This document shows positions 34,929 through 47,200 of a stretch of 64,000 bases of DNA, piece by piece. The notes beneath the pieces were generated by a model. The model was not told the DNA's origin. It saw only the letters and a list, made by a program, of their open reading frames with translations, and did no database searches. How positions within the stretch are numbered: the first letter of the stretch is position 1; every line of letters starts with the position of its first letter. Position numbers and translations under genes: made by a program. The stretch is from Hetaerina americana (taxonomy: Eukaryota; Arthropoda; Insecta; Odonata; Calopterygidae), in NCBI GenBank assembly GCA_022747635.1, contig JAKTNV010000002.1, forward strand, positions 107,924,869 to 107,988,868. The letters are read 5' to 3'.

Positions 34929-35552
34929 CGTGTTGGGGCATGTTTATAACGGTGGCCCCGTCTAAGGGAAAAATTTCCGTTCTAATGAGGAACCTTTCGT
35001 TAGTGTCCTGACCGAGATCTAAAACCAAATAACCGAATGGTTTTTGCGTAACCTGTTTATACACCCTCTCCAACTCTACCGATTTTTCAGGATAAACCTG
35101 CCTAGCTAAGTGACCACATTGTAACCTACCTCTATGATTTTTAAAAGCGACAATATACTTGGAATTCAACGAAATATTTCTCGCTTTTGGACTGATAAAA
35201 ATATTCTGTGTAATGAAAACACAGAGACGTTAAATTGATGGCTTCCCCTGATGGACAATTTACACACGTCTTTGCTATAAGCTCCCTCACTCATTAAACC
35301 ATCAATCACGTACAACGTTGGCACAACCCCAAATTCTTCGAAAGGGGGTATTTCAATTCGAAATTGAACGGGTATTCTAATGCTTGGTTTACTTCCTGGA
35401 GCACAGCACGAAACTATTTTACGTATCGGACTATTCACCGTATAATCTAAATTTTCCAAAAACTGCGTGACAAATGCGGTTTTTCCGAAGCCTGAGAGAC
35501 CCGCGCAAATGTAGGTGAACGGATGCTTCCAGGCTAACTTTTTGGTCAACAC
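34909..35552 (-). pseudogene. Polinton packaging ATPase (FtsK/HerA type), frameshifted
   Basis: The N-terminal open part (35552-35166) has ICAGLSGFGKTAFV, a Walker A motif GxxGxGKT, and LYVIDGLM where the Walker B is expected. A one-base shift near 35170-35210 moves reading to the second part (35169-34909), with KYIVAFKNHRGRLQ and GYLVLDLGQDT, typical of the C-terminal half. The family pumps DNA into capsids. Confidence 0.75.
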
Positions 35553-35587
35553 TGGAATTTAGATTAAAAATTTCATATTTTATAATT

Positions 35588-38500
35588 TCAAGCATTGTTT
35601 AAAGCACCATTATGCGTACGTTTTCGTGGAATTTTATAGTGACCCCGCGCAAGCGTTTCGCAAAGGTATCGCTTATCGTAGGTCACATTCAGCGTTACTT
35701 TATTTACCTCCATGGTGTAAATATTGTGCATTTTACTCCGAATCCTGTTCATTTTTTGAAGTATCGTCGAGTTGTCCCTGAGACATTTAACGTAATCGTT
35801 CAATTTTAAACCTTTTTCCTTAACAGCTTTCGTTATTCCTTTTGCTTTCTTCTTTTCTCTACCTCCGTCTACCTAGAACCAATAAAGTTTACTACATAAT
35901 CCAAGGAAATTTGTCATTAGGTTTCCATCGCATTACTCTTTGAGTTTATCAATGACTTTTTTATTTTTTTCGGAAATATAAAAGTGATCCTTTGGATAAT
36001 TTGACGTGTCATTTCCATCTAGATTCCCCGGAAAAGCCCTGCACATATAATCCGTTTTTATGTCATATATGCAGCTGTCAGTATCGGTGTAGGCAAGGGA
36101 TTTATTTTCACAGTATTTTGGAAGCATTGTTTTGTATTGAAAGTTATACATTAAATTCTTACTAAAGTCTAAGACACAGAAACCTATGCAAATAGGTTCA
36201 TTCATTTTTATGACTGCCATCCGCGTGTGAACGGCTCCTAAACACTCGTTAAAAATCGTCCTATCCAGAAATGTTGACTTATTAATTGGCTTATGTGGTC
36301 TTTTTTCGTTTCCAGTAATTCCATATTCATCCGCTTCCTAACGTTCTCCATTGTTTTTCCATAGCATTGTTAAAAAGTTTGTAGAAATCCTTCTTTAAGT
36401 CATTGACTGTCATTTTGCTTTTCTCAGTGTTCATATTAATATAAGTCTTAAACCAAGGTGATTGACTAAAGTCGATTACTCTATGCACCTTCTTCAGCAC
36501 CAGTCCTAGTTCTAAAGTTTGTTTCAAGTTTACGTAATGAATTACATATTTACTTTTATTTTCGATTTGTTTAGTCTTTTGTTTACTACCGGATGGTGTG
36601 TTATTTACCGGGAAAAGAGGGAGATTTAAATGTGTATCGTGTAGCCTATGTGGTTACTCAAGATCAATTTCGACAATACACCCAGTTTCACTGTCTTCGG
36701 GAACATTTTCAACGTTTAAATCATCAACATCTGCCTGTTATCCATCGAAATTCACCGTAAGGAAGGTGTTTCGAAGGGCCCTCGCGTAGAGATTGTTCGC
36801 GTCTAGATATGTCAAATGGGTTGAACCAGAATCTGGGTCATGACTTGGCATGTATCTATTGTTCGATTTGCAGTAACTTTTAACGCATTGGGAATTTCCG
36901 CCTTGGATACCGTTCTCAATCATTAGTATCATGTCGTAGTCAGCCAAAAGCTCTAGTTCTATTTTAGTGTATTTGAGCTTTACATCAAAAGTTAAATCTG
37001 GAGCAGCAAAATACCACCCAGGATCTAGTTTATACGCGCTGTAGCATACGTGACGAAAATCTTCAAAAATATCAGCTTAAAGGGTAACGTCGCTCTCCAG
37101 ATAGACATCGCTTTAATCGCCGAGTATTTCACATTCAAATGCATCCCAAACATTTTCCGCATGCTGATAATCTTCGTCGGATACATATTCATCGGTTAGC
37201 CTGTTGTGAACATTTTCCTTTTCCGGGAGCAAAGTTTCATCGAGTTTATTCAACGAATCAGTGTAATCATAGGGATAAACTCCCATTCGTGTGACTAAAT
37301 TTGTCTTTTCACCGAATATTGTACTTGTGCATTTAAACTGTTAAATTCGCAACCGGTGAAGCTAGAGATACGGGCATGAATCTAAACGTGTCGACAAAAC
37401 CATTTTTGATGTTCTTCGATAGACTTAGAAAAAGATATTTTTTTCTTCAGAATTTGGAATTATAAATATTTCCCACTCATCATAGTTAAGCTATTGTACA
37501 ATGAAATACCCATCATAAGACGAGAGGTTATGAATAAAGACTGGAAGGAAATTTGTTATTTTATATTGGATGATACAAAAAGTGCGACGGTCCTCTATAC
37601 TTTCCTATCAAATGATCATTGTCTCTAACTCTATTCTCGTTCAATTCTTTACCACAAATGTGACATGCGTTCGCAGTTTAAAAATCTGAGTCTTCCTCTG
37701 GAGTGAGAGGATTCATTGGAATAGTATTCTTCTATAGTTTACAAACCTTTTCAGCCTCTTCGTTCATCCATTCAATGAATACCCTTGAAGCATTGGGACG
37801 TCGGTACATGCATGGGTCCTCCCTCATCCCTCAGGTGTGACTCCGATTTAACTAAGGCTGAACGGGGTATGTTTCTGCATTAAATTAGTATAGGATGAGT
37901 TAGGATAAAGCTCGCAGGTACTTAAATTCTCCAGAAGACATTCAAAGTCAGCGTAAATGACAAAAGGTACCAGAAAAGAATAAGTTAAGTGAGTGAACTG
38001 TAAACTTATTGTCCTCGTCAGGTAGAATGATTTTACTTGGTTCGCCTGTACCTTTACATAGCTGTTTATGCTCTTCTAGCTTTCGCTAATTCTGGTAATG
38101 TGTGAGTCAGCGTTTGCAAGTGAATATATTATTACAATGTTTTGTAATTTGGGAGTGAATCAATTTATCAGATTTCTTAATTCATCAATGGTGAGCGGTT
38201 GTTTCGTTGCTAATGTAAAGGAGGTCGAGATGATCCTTGAGCTCATGATCTATAATTTTAGTGGGTCTACGAGGTTTTTATCTGTCAAACCAAAACCCTT
38301 GGTTGAAATGTTATTGGCTCCCTAGAATTTTGCTATATCTCTAAGCTCAACCAGGCAATCGATGCAGCTCCACACGTAGGCATCGCGGAATTCTCTGCAA
38401 CTGGAATTTGAAACTCTTTCAGGAAGAATGTTTATATTTTTCGCCCAAATGGCATACTTAAAGCTTTAAGCTAAAGAAATTATTGATCATCATTTTTGAC

Positions 38501-38700
38501 ATTGTTAACAGATTTAGTATTCCTAATTTTTGTAAGCAGCTCAATTAATGTTGAACCTCGAAATGGTGTGTACTTGTTAATTCGGAGTTCTCAACCTATC
38601 ACATTCAATAAGGTCCATCCTGAGCCTTAGCTTGAAATTCGGACTTTTCTGTTGAAAGTTTAGAAAATGTCTCGTCCACTGTCCGATTTAACTGATTAAT
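35588..38700 (-). pseudogene. Polinton protein-primed DNA polymerase B, broken
   Basis: Blocks in order on the minus strand: an N-terminal region near 38690-38280; CHICGKELNENRVRDNDHL near 37660; VYPYDYTDSLNKLDETLLP and DEDYQHAENVWDAFE near 37290-37110; the exonuclease III-type region before 36947; GIQGGNSQC and TYLDANNLYARAL, which holds polymerase motif A; a shifted NNAMEK block near 36360; and SLAYTDTDSCIYD, motif C with the catalytic aspartates. It ends at 35588 with a short basic tail. Many stops and at least four frame changes are present. A domain search of each frame would fix the borders. Confidence 0.8.
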
Positions 38701-38760
38701 AAGCAATACTCTATTTATTTCTAGTCTTAAATGAAGTATCTAGCTCTTCGTTTTCCCCAT

Positions 38761-39540
38761 TTCGAAATTTACGAATCAATACGAGCTTAGGTTTTATGGC
38801 GGTATTCGTCCTAACTTGCTCGTCAATTTACCGATATTAATGCTGCCAATATCAATGCTCAGTTTGGAATTAAAACTAGGTAAAAGAATTCTGTTTCCTT
38901 TAATAGTCTTAACAAGAAAAAAAATTAACGTTCAAAAGAGCATAATTTATTACCTATTGGGAAATGAGAGATACTGGGATAGCCATATGAAAAAAAATCT
39001 GTGATTACTAAACTTAACGAATAATGAATTGCTGTAAACTCTCTCATTAAACTGTTGGAAAACAAACAAAAATATTCCGCCTCACAGGCATTAGTATAAC
39101 AATAAAATGAAGCGGTAGGCAGACATTCAAACTGTTATGGTTTCCTTACACAATATTTTCAGAAGGCCAAACCATTATCTTCAAAGTAAAGAGGTATTTT
39201 GGTAATTCACCATCTAAATAATTAAGCCTAAAAGTATTAGCGAATACATTGCTAGGAGGATATTAATAAGTGCCATCAATTTTAACAATCGAAATGAAAA
39301 TGAAATAGAACAACAAACCAACTTTTGTTGCTTATTAAGTTTAGGGAATTATCAACTTTTGTTAGCGAAACTTTCATTTTCAGTCTTTTATTTAGTATAT
39401 TAAATAAGTCCAATCTCTCCTTGGCTTTATGTTTCCTAATTAGAAACCCAAGTATTTTTAATGAGCTCCTATTAATTTATAAGTATTATAAATTCAAAAG
39501 AATCATTACCATTAAATAGCTGAGAGTTTAAATGAGGTTA
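38761..39540. other. Unassigned flank right of the Polinton
   Basis: AT-rich sequence without a recognised gene. It may hide the missing Polinton end, but no terminal inverted repeat with the 30 kb side was seen. Confidence 0.4.
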
Positions 39541-40900
39541 TCTTGCAGACATCCAGCTTGAAATTGGTGTTCACATTTTGCCAAACAACAATCCACCACT
39601 CGCACTCGATTTTAGTTATCGATTCAGAACGAACTACCCATCGAAATTTAATCGGCCATTTTGCAATCTGTTATTAAGAAGATTTTCATATTGACAACTT
39701 GGAAGCATTGCGACGATGCATCGACACGAATGTTTTGAGTTTAGATTATGTTTAGGCTATATTGGACGGTTCACAAATAACATGAATTTAATGATGCTAA
39801 AAAGCTGGTGCGGGAAGCAATGGAAGAGTCATTGAAGTTGAAATAAGCTATCCGTTGCATAATTACGTAACCATGACGCTTTTGTCGAAAATTTACCACA
39901 AATTTTTCGGTATTGCCCGGTTTTAGCATTTAAAAAGACTTAATTACCCTGTCGATGATTCGACCTCCGTCGAGAGTGAATGTGTACGCTTTCATACTTT
40001 GATAATCTTGTTTTAATAGGTAGTGAGGGATAGCAGCACCCGGGTAGCTCCTATCCCACGCTACCTATTTGCTATCAATGACACAAGGTGTTTGCTATCG
40101 ATGTTTTCAATTGCTGACTAATGTTTAAGCAGCAATACCATGAAAACAACCTTCTATTGAAGAGGCTAAGGAAAAAGAAAAGAGAGAAAAATTAGTCGCG
40201 CAAAGGTGCGTGTTCAACTTATATTTGTTATTCACCATGTTTTGATCTAAGTAGTAGATAGCACTTTGCATCGACGAAATTTACTTATATTGAAAAATGG
40301 ACTTATTACTTTTAATCAGTTTCCTAACCAGTGTACAACGGGCTAAACATTTAATGACTATTACCGGCATTGTTGTGAAAATTGGATATGTTGTTTGCAC
40401 TAGCTATGTTCCTGGGACAATATTGAAGGTCTACTTAAATGTTTACCAGAAGAGCTCGTTTAAAAGTCTACTTAAGATGGCTTTTTAAAAAATTTGGCGA
40501 ATACACTTAATAACATATGGCAATTACTTAATATAATATATTGAAAAGTAAGAAATATTAATAATTCACGCATGACCATAAATGTGAATTAAATCTTTGC
40601 ATGAAGATAACAAATATTTCCTGGTATGACTTCTTGTTTAAAATTTAGTGGAATCAAATAGTTTAAAGAATTGCATTTTCATGCAGTAACATTTTGAAGT
40701 TATACATTCAGTTACATAGTCATTGTAGTGATAACAAAGGAATCTAGAGTAATTACGAATATCATTTGTTTGAACAATTGCGTAGCTTATTCATCTAGTC
40801 GTTTTAGTTTAGCAGTGGAGCAAATATATATAATACTCGTTCCCAAACTGGTGATGAGTAGAAGATGAAAAATAGAATTGCTCTTGATATGTTTTCTGTG
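39541..40900 (+). repeat. Repeated block R, copy 1
   Basis: This block is similar, in the same orientation, to 56931-58210. Shared phrases include GATTTAGTCATC/GATTTTAGTTATC with ATTCAGAAC, TAGATTATG, GGTTCACAAATA/GGTACACAAATA and AGCTATCC. Short reading frames in both copies are not conserved enough to name a protein. It may be an old DNA transposon or part of the gene C duplication. Confidence 0.5.
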
Positions 40901-41156
40901 TCCTAATTCATACATATTTTTTCCATTGAACTCTTCCATATTAGTAATTAATGCCTGTGTGAAGAAATTGTGTCATGTCATTGTTTAGAATTTAAGGAGA
41001 AATCGTGATATGGCAGCCTCCAGTTATTAATAACCTGGTAATGGCTTAATTTTACATAATGCAACATGGACAATTGCTTAGGGTTTAGTATTGGGTGAAA
41101 TCAACCATTCCATTACCAAACCAACCTTTTGTTTGATTGGCGATCAAATAATTTGA

Positions 41157-41350
41157 GGAAGAGAGTGATGTCCAAGGGCTTGACAACAAGAGTACAGAGA
41201 GGCCTTGAGAGGATTTGTTTGATTGTGCATCAAGTAGTTTTGGTCTTGAATATTATAGTGGATTCTGTAGATCATTTAGTGTGAACAGCAATGTTTGAGG
41301 TGGGTTTAATTTATACAGAGGGCACACTAATGAATTGAATTGCCAATTAT
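41157..41350 (+). pseudogene. Gene C relic: homologue of gene B exon 3
   Basis: GAGAGTGATGTCC and the CAACAAGAGTACAGA stretch match the start of gene B exon 19908-20126, and GGCACACTAATGAATTG matches its middle to end. The frame is destroyed by stops. It is the first of three collinear gene C exon remnants. Confidence 0.55.
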
Positions 41351-41469
41351 AGTTATAATTATTGTGAATCAGGTGAATGAATTAAGTAATTATGCTTTGC
41401 AGTCATAAACAATGGTGTTTCATAAATTTGATAATTTTTTAAGGTGAATGGTGCAAGGTTTAATTTATC

Positions 41470-41536
41470 TTAGGTAGAGTTAAGAATGCAGGAAGATTTC
41501 TGTCATCAGTCTGCCAATAAAAATTCAGGAAATTTG
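41470..41536 (+). pseudogene. Gene C relic: end of the homologue of gene B exon 4
   Basis: AATGCAGGAAGATTTCTGTC and AAATTCAGGAAATTTG mirror the 3' end of gene B exon 23187-23408. The donor GTAAGT has become GTTGAG. Confidence 0.6.
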
Positions 41537-41784
41537 GTTGAGTGAACATATTTAAGGAATTGAGCATATTTAGTCATCTGCACATCGTGTTAAGTATCCT
41601 TCAAAGTAAAACTCTGCTGCTTGTGTTGGAATATGATTTGAAAGCTGAGTAGTCAATAGATCAAGAAGTGTACACAGTGAATTGCTTTGAATATATTGTA
41701 AAAGGGACATAATTTTAAATAAACTTGATGAGTGGAAATAGCAAGCATAGGGTTGGCCTGTGATTTATTGCAATCATAAATTTA

Positions 41785-41827
41785 TACTATATATATATAT
41801 GTGTGTGTGTATATATATATATATATA

Positions 41828-41897
<70 letters not shown>
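41785..41897. repeat. TA/TG microsatellite
   Basis: Alternating blocks of TA and TG repeats over about 110 bases. Confidence 0.95.
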
Positions 41898-41901
<4 letters not shown>

Positions 41902-42235
41902 TACTCAGTTCATGCATTGTTTATTTCTAATTTCTAATGATTAGTAATTGAAGGTTTTTAGCACCTTACAATCAACAAAGAACTATGGATTTATTTATCA
42001 GTGAAGAGTTACTCTGGTAAAAATATATGCTCATCATTCACAACAATGGCAAAAAACTTAATATTACTATTGGCCAAATTTGATGCTTACTACGACTCAG
42101 TTGAAGGGCACCATGGCCACCAAAATGTAGTCTTGAGTTATTGTCTTTCTGGACATCTCTTATTCTTTTTGTTAGGTAGAGGTCTTTAAGGGTTTTTTAA
42201 TGTGTTAGGATAATACATTACTCTCTTCTTCCAAT
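41898..42235. other. Unassigned stretch
   Basis: No feature was recognised. Confidence 0.4.
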
Positions 42236-42560
42236 GAAACTGACATTGACATCCAACTCTTAGATGAGCCTCTTTCCATCTGTGTACTTCTATCCTCCTT
42301 TCATCCCATGTAAAATCCTTATCTTTCTTATTTCTGTCCCTACTTCCTTTCTTGTGTAGCATTCTTTCCTTTATATATCAAACTCTTCAGTATCTCACTC
42401 CAATCAATGTGCTTTCAGCATTCATCATATTCTTCCCAGCTTTCTATAGATTGGTCTCAAAAATCCTCTCTTCCTTCCTATCTGCTCTTCTGCTGTGTTG
42501 TTATCCTTTGTTGCCCTTCATCTCAAGGGAACCTGTAAGACTGCAGTGCCTATTCTGTAG
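42236..42560 (-). pseudogene. N1 non-LTR 3' fragment, copy f
   Basis: The reverse complement contains GGAAAGAATGCTACACAAG, AGATAAGGATTTTACATGGG and ATGAAAGGAGGATAGAAG, matching the N1 3' region at 22150-22320 with many substitutions. Confidence 0.55.
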
Positions 42561-42819
42561 ATAACAATAATTGGTAGAGAAATGTAAATACTTGTGTTGA
42601 CCTTAATATATCCATTAAAATACATGGATTTATATACATGTTATCCTTATCTCTCTCATGCCCAACCTATCAATTTGTTTGAATATGGGAAATTTTAAAA
42701 TTTTCAATTATCATAAGTAAAGTTTTTGATGTGAAAAGCTGATTTTTATAAATGAAGTAAATGAAAAAAAATATTTTAGATTGAAATAGGAGGATATACC
42801 CTAAAGTACCCGACCCAAC

Positions 42820-42996
42820 AAAGAAAACAAAAATTATGGGACAAAATATTTAACATATTCTCTTTTCAGCTGTAAAATCTTCTTCCATGGATGTATAATA
42901 AGTTTGATAGCCTTTTTATAATAAGAATGGTCCTGCTCCTCAAAATAGAAATTAACTGCCTAAATCACTGCTTCACTTTGGAATATCTTTTACCAC
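42820..42996 (-). pseudogene. Mariner transposase, C-terminal end (interrupted copy 4)
   Basis: The minus strand reads AVNFYFEEQDHSYYKKAIKL then LQLKREYVKYFV, the mariner C-terminal block. Its upstream part lies on the other side of the Ty3/gypsy insertion, at 52061-52760. Confidence 0.75.
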
Positions 42997-43719
42997 TGTG
43001 ACGCGGTATTTAATTTATAGATAAATTTTCCCCGATACCGCGAGACAAGGGAGGCCGCGACTCTACTTGTTTTGAGGGCGCCAGGCTAGCCGCATGGCTA
43101 GCCGCAGAGTCACGCCGCTGGCTGTCACCTGGCCCATCACACTCCTCGTCCCAGGGGAGGGCTCGCTCACCTTTTATGTGCCCCGGGGTGGGCAGCGGCT
43201 CTTCAGCTGAAATCACGAGGGGCGCAAGGAGGCGCATAAAAATGGACTCCGACGAGTAAACTTCATAAGAACTATTTATTATCACAAGAAAAGGTGTGGG
43301 CGCTCCCAAGCAAACATGACGCGCGGTGCCGACGCCTGCTGGGCCACGATGTTGGGTGGCCGCTCGGCTGCAGCCGAAGATGGCCGCCTCGCTGTCGACT
43401 GCTGGCTCCCGATGTTCCGGTCGGGGCCTGCGGGGGGCCCACACGGCGAGGTCGGTTGCTGGCACGCGCACCCCCGGTGTTCACAGGCTGTCGGTGACTC
43501 GACGATGATAGCACACGACCTTCTCTCTCGGGCATCTCACAACGAACTCTCCTTACCACGTGTTGGCCGGCACTCTCCGCGCGCGGCGCGCCCCGCTCTT
43601 CTTTTTTTCTTACATACATTGTCGGCGCCCACAAATAGCGCCCCGCCGTTCTACGGCTCGCGAGAGGGGCGCGCGTATTCGAACTGGGCAAGTGACGCTG
43701 CGCCAAGCACAACGTCACA
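42997..43719 (-). repeat. 3' LTR of the Ty3/gypsy element
   Basis: The LTR is 723 bp with TG..CA ends. The antisense reading frames inside it are shadows and not conserved genes. An AATAAA on the minus strand lies at 43275-43280. Confidence 0.95.
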
Positions 43720-43731
43720 TACCCCCTCCCT
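43720..43731 (-). other. Polypurine tract
   Basis: On the minus strand AGGGAGGGGGTA directly precedes the 3' LTR, the position for plus-strand DNA priming. Confidence 0.85.
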
Positions 43732-44240
43732 AAGCCGGACACTCGTCCGAGTGGACCGCTTACAAACGAGCCTGCAACTGAAACCTATGAACACAATATA
43801 ATAACAACAATTTCACAGATTTCTACCAGTAGTTCACTCAGTTTTGAGATTCTGTCTTCAGCTATTGGATAGAAAATGGATAGCACAACTTTTTCTAATT
43901 TAAACCACATTCTCTATGAACATCAAGTAATACATTTGGTATGAACAAACTTTTGGCATGAATCTTTCATACATTCCAAGGGAATTTCTCACAAAATTTC
44001 AACAAAAGCATCACTCGCTCAGATAATTCACTCTATAAAAGGCAGTACGTCCTCAGCTCAAACACATCACACCTCGTTTGCAAACTTTCATTCACCACAA
44101 TTCAAGGGCTATGTGCCATAACAACAATAATGTCCGACAGAGATTTTCACATCATTGAAAAATAAATCGCTCACTTTGACACACAGACAAGATAACATGA
44201 GGCAAACACACAATGCTGACCTATTGCATAATACCAAAAT
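43732..44240. other. 3' untranslated region of the Ty3/gypsy element
   Basis: About 0.5 kb lies between the pol stop and the polypurine tract. It has no open frame and no envelope-like sequence. Confidence 0.7.
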
Positions 44241-47200
44241 TCATAAGGAATTTTTTTGAGAGTGTGCTCCGTGGGCTTGGCGCTCGGAGGACTCACCACT
44301 TTGACGAGTGGATCTTGGTGCTATATATCTTTTCAAGTCACCAATATCTACTTTCGCGTTTTGCTTATTGGAACGCGTTTCTACGATATAAACTGTTGGA
44401 GACAGTTTTTTTAGTATCTCGATCGGTCCTTCAAATTTAGGGGCTAGCTTGGCTGAAAACCTATCAATCCCACTGGACAGATGGTGGGTCCTACGCATTA
44501 CTAGGTCTCCTACATTAAATTCGATGTTTCTTCTACCCTTATTATACGCTCGCGCCTGTTTTTCCTGAGCTTTCTCTATGTTCTCGGCTACTAGATCTCG
44601 TAATAAGCCTAACCTATCGGCCCTCTTTTTCCACGCTTGTGGATCCAATCTGCTCTCTATGCCTTCCCCCTTCTCAAGCTCGCGCCGCAAACTCTTCACT
44701 GGTAGTGGATGCCTTCCGAAGTTCAAGTAGGCTGGCGAGATCTTAGTCGAGGCCTGCTTCGCGGTGTTGACTGCATGCCTTAGTTCGTGTAAATGCTGAT
44801 CCCAGTCTCTATGGTCTTTTTCTACAAACATCGCGATGGCCGTCTTCAGCGTTCGATTGGATCTTTCCACTGGGTTTGCCTGAGCATGGTATGGAGGCGT
44901 TGTTGTATGCGTTATTCCATACTCTGCCAATGCTTCTCCTACGCATTTGTTATCAAACTCTTTTCCATTATCTGTCAAGAGATACTCCGGCGTTCCCCAG
45001 CGAAATAGGACAAGCTCCTCAAGTGCTTTAACCACGTTGGCCCCCGTAGCAGCTCTGACCGCCTTTAGCTCCACCCATCTTGAAAATAAGTCCTGAAAGA
45101 TTATTAAGTACTTGTTCTTGGCTTTGCTAAGCGGAAACTCCATGAGATCTGCTGCTACCACGCTCCATGGTCTCTCTACCGTTATTTTACCCAATAGTCC
45201 CTGAGGCGCTTGCTGCGACGTTTTGAACTGTTGACAGTCCTGACATTGCCTCACAAAGTTGTGAATGTCGTGATAGGCCCCTCTCCAATAGTAATCTCGT
45301 ACGACTCGATCGAAGGTCTTTTCCACTCCGAGGTGGCCCGATGAAGGTTCACAATGGGCATCCCTTATGACCCGCTCTCGACATTCTTTTGGAAGCACGA
45401 GTTTCCAGCCCTCTTCACAATCAGCGATTGGATCGAGCAGCTCATCGTACTTGTAACGATACAAGTGGCCCGCTTCGACCTTCCAATTTTTATACCTCTC
45501 CGGATATTTGGTGACTTCCTCGACTCTGCGTTGGTGGTCCTCATCCTTTACTTCCGTAATTTCAGCGATCTTCTCTTCGCCAGATAGTTGCTCGTACATA
45601 CCAGATAGTGCATCAGGCAAATCATGGATTTTACCTCGACGATGCACCACCTCGAAGTCCCACTGCTGCAACTCCAGCGCCCACCTCGCGAGCCTACCCG
45701 TAGGTTCCTTGAGATTTCGTAGGTATTGGAGTGCGGAGTGGTCTGTGATCACGAGGAACTTGTAGCCCTCTAAATAAGGCCTTAGTTTTTTTATGGCCCA
45801 TAGAATAGCTAATAACTCTCTCTCTGTCGTCGTATAGTTTTTCTCAGCTGATGTGAGAACTCGGCTGACATAAACGATTGGATGTTCTCCGTCCTCATTC
45901 ACTTGAGAAAGAACACCTCCAATTGCTTCACTACTCGCATCAGTTTGTACGATGAAGGGTTTAGAGAAGTCCGGCCTTGCCAAGACCGGGGCTTCTGTAA
46001 TGGCCCTTTTGTATGTCTCAAACGCTTTCTGCTGTTCCTCTGTCCATTCCCACTCTTGACCTTTGTGCAATAACTTGACCAATGGAAGCTTGATTTCCGA
46101 ATCGTCCTTTATGAACCGAGCGTACCATCCAATCATACCAAGAAATCGTCTTAGTTGTTTGAGGTTAGATGGTGCTGGATAATTCACGACTGGAGCTATC
46201 TTTTCCGGATCTGGTCTAAGTCCCTCTGCGTCTAACAGATATCCAAGATATGCAGCCCTGGTACAACAAAACTCGCTCTTCTCCTTATTGATTACTAGCC
46301 CTGCCTGGTCCAGTTTTCTCAACACAATTTCGACCCATTTCAAATGTTCATCGAATAATTCGGTGACTATGATTATGTCGTCCAGATATCCGAACATTAT
46401 TGGTTCGAATTCTGGCCCGAACAACGAATCAATTAGTCGTTGGAACGTTGCTGGTGCGTTCGTCAAACCGAATGGCATTCGTCGGAACTGGAACAGACCT
46501 GAGCCAGGAATAGCAAAGGCTGTGTACTTCTTAGACGATTCCTCCATAGGAATCTGGTTGTAGGCCCAACGGAGATCGATTTTCGATATATACTTGGCCT
46601 TCCTCAGCTTGTCAAGGATTGAATCCATATTAGGCAGAGGGTACGCATCCTTCTTTGTAACCTTATTAAGGTCTCTGTAATCGATACAGAATCTCGCGCT
46701 ACCATCTGCTTTCTTGACAATGACTGGCGCACTGCTCCAAGCTGAGGCCGACCTTTCCACTACTCCCTCGTCTAACATCCTCTGAAGTTCCTGTTGAGCT
46801 ACTTCCATCATTCTAGGAGACATTCGTCTCGGCCGATGTTTTATTGGTTCTGCTCCTTGAACGTCAATATGGTGTTCTGTCAGCAGCATTAACTTCGGGC
46901 CCTCTGTGATCGCTTGCTCTATTACCTTGTTCAGTCTTCTTCTCTGGTCATCAGTGAGCGTAGTGATGCCTCCACATTCCATGTTTTTTTTCTCACCCTG
47001 TTTCACTTCCTCTCTATTAAATTCGCTCAGTAGTGCGCTGAGCCTTACGCTTTGATAACTCTCTAGGACTGATAGACCCGCGCATTCTGCGAAAATGTGT
47101 GGTTCATTTCTTGTCCCTTTCTTCCAAAATGGGTGCCACGGGCCCTTTTTTGCTCTCCAACACTTCTCCGCGGACATCGTATCAATTGAAAAAAGGTTTT

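Larger units (their letters stand above)
30370..38760 (-). mobile_element. Polinton/Maverick relic
   Basis: A single-strand run of virus-like genes, all on the minus strand and all frameshifted or stopped: DNA polymerase B, packaging ATPase, a small basic protein, a short charged protein, integrase, a penton-like protein, a pVI-like minor capsid protein and the major capsid protein. This gene set defines Polintons/Mavericks, also classed with adintovirus-like elements. About 8.4 kb is present, less than the usual 15-20 kb. No adenovirus-type protease and no terminal inverted repeats were found, so the ends are approximate and the element is truncated or deleted. Confidence 0.85.

Noticed and set aside
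43010..43801. Several 60-161-codon frames in the LTR, repeated at 51347-52088
   Set aside because: They are overlapping antisense frames caused by high G+C content in both LTRs, with no family features.
43732..44240. An envelope gene in the Ty3/gypsy element
   Set aside because: The 0.5-kb region between pol and the polypurine tract has no open frame of useful length.
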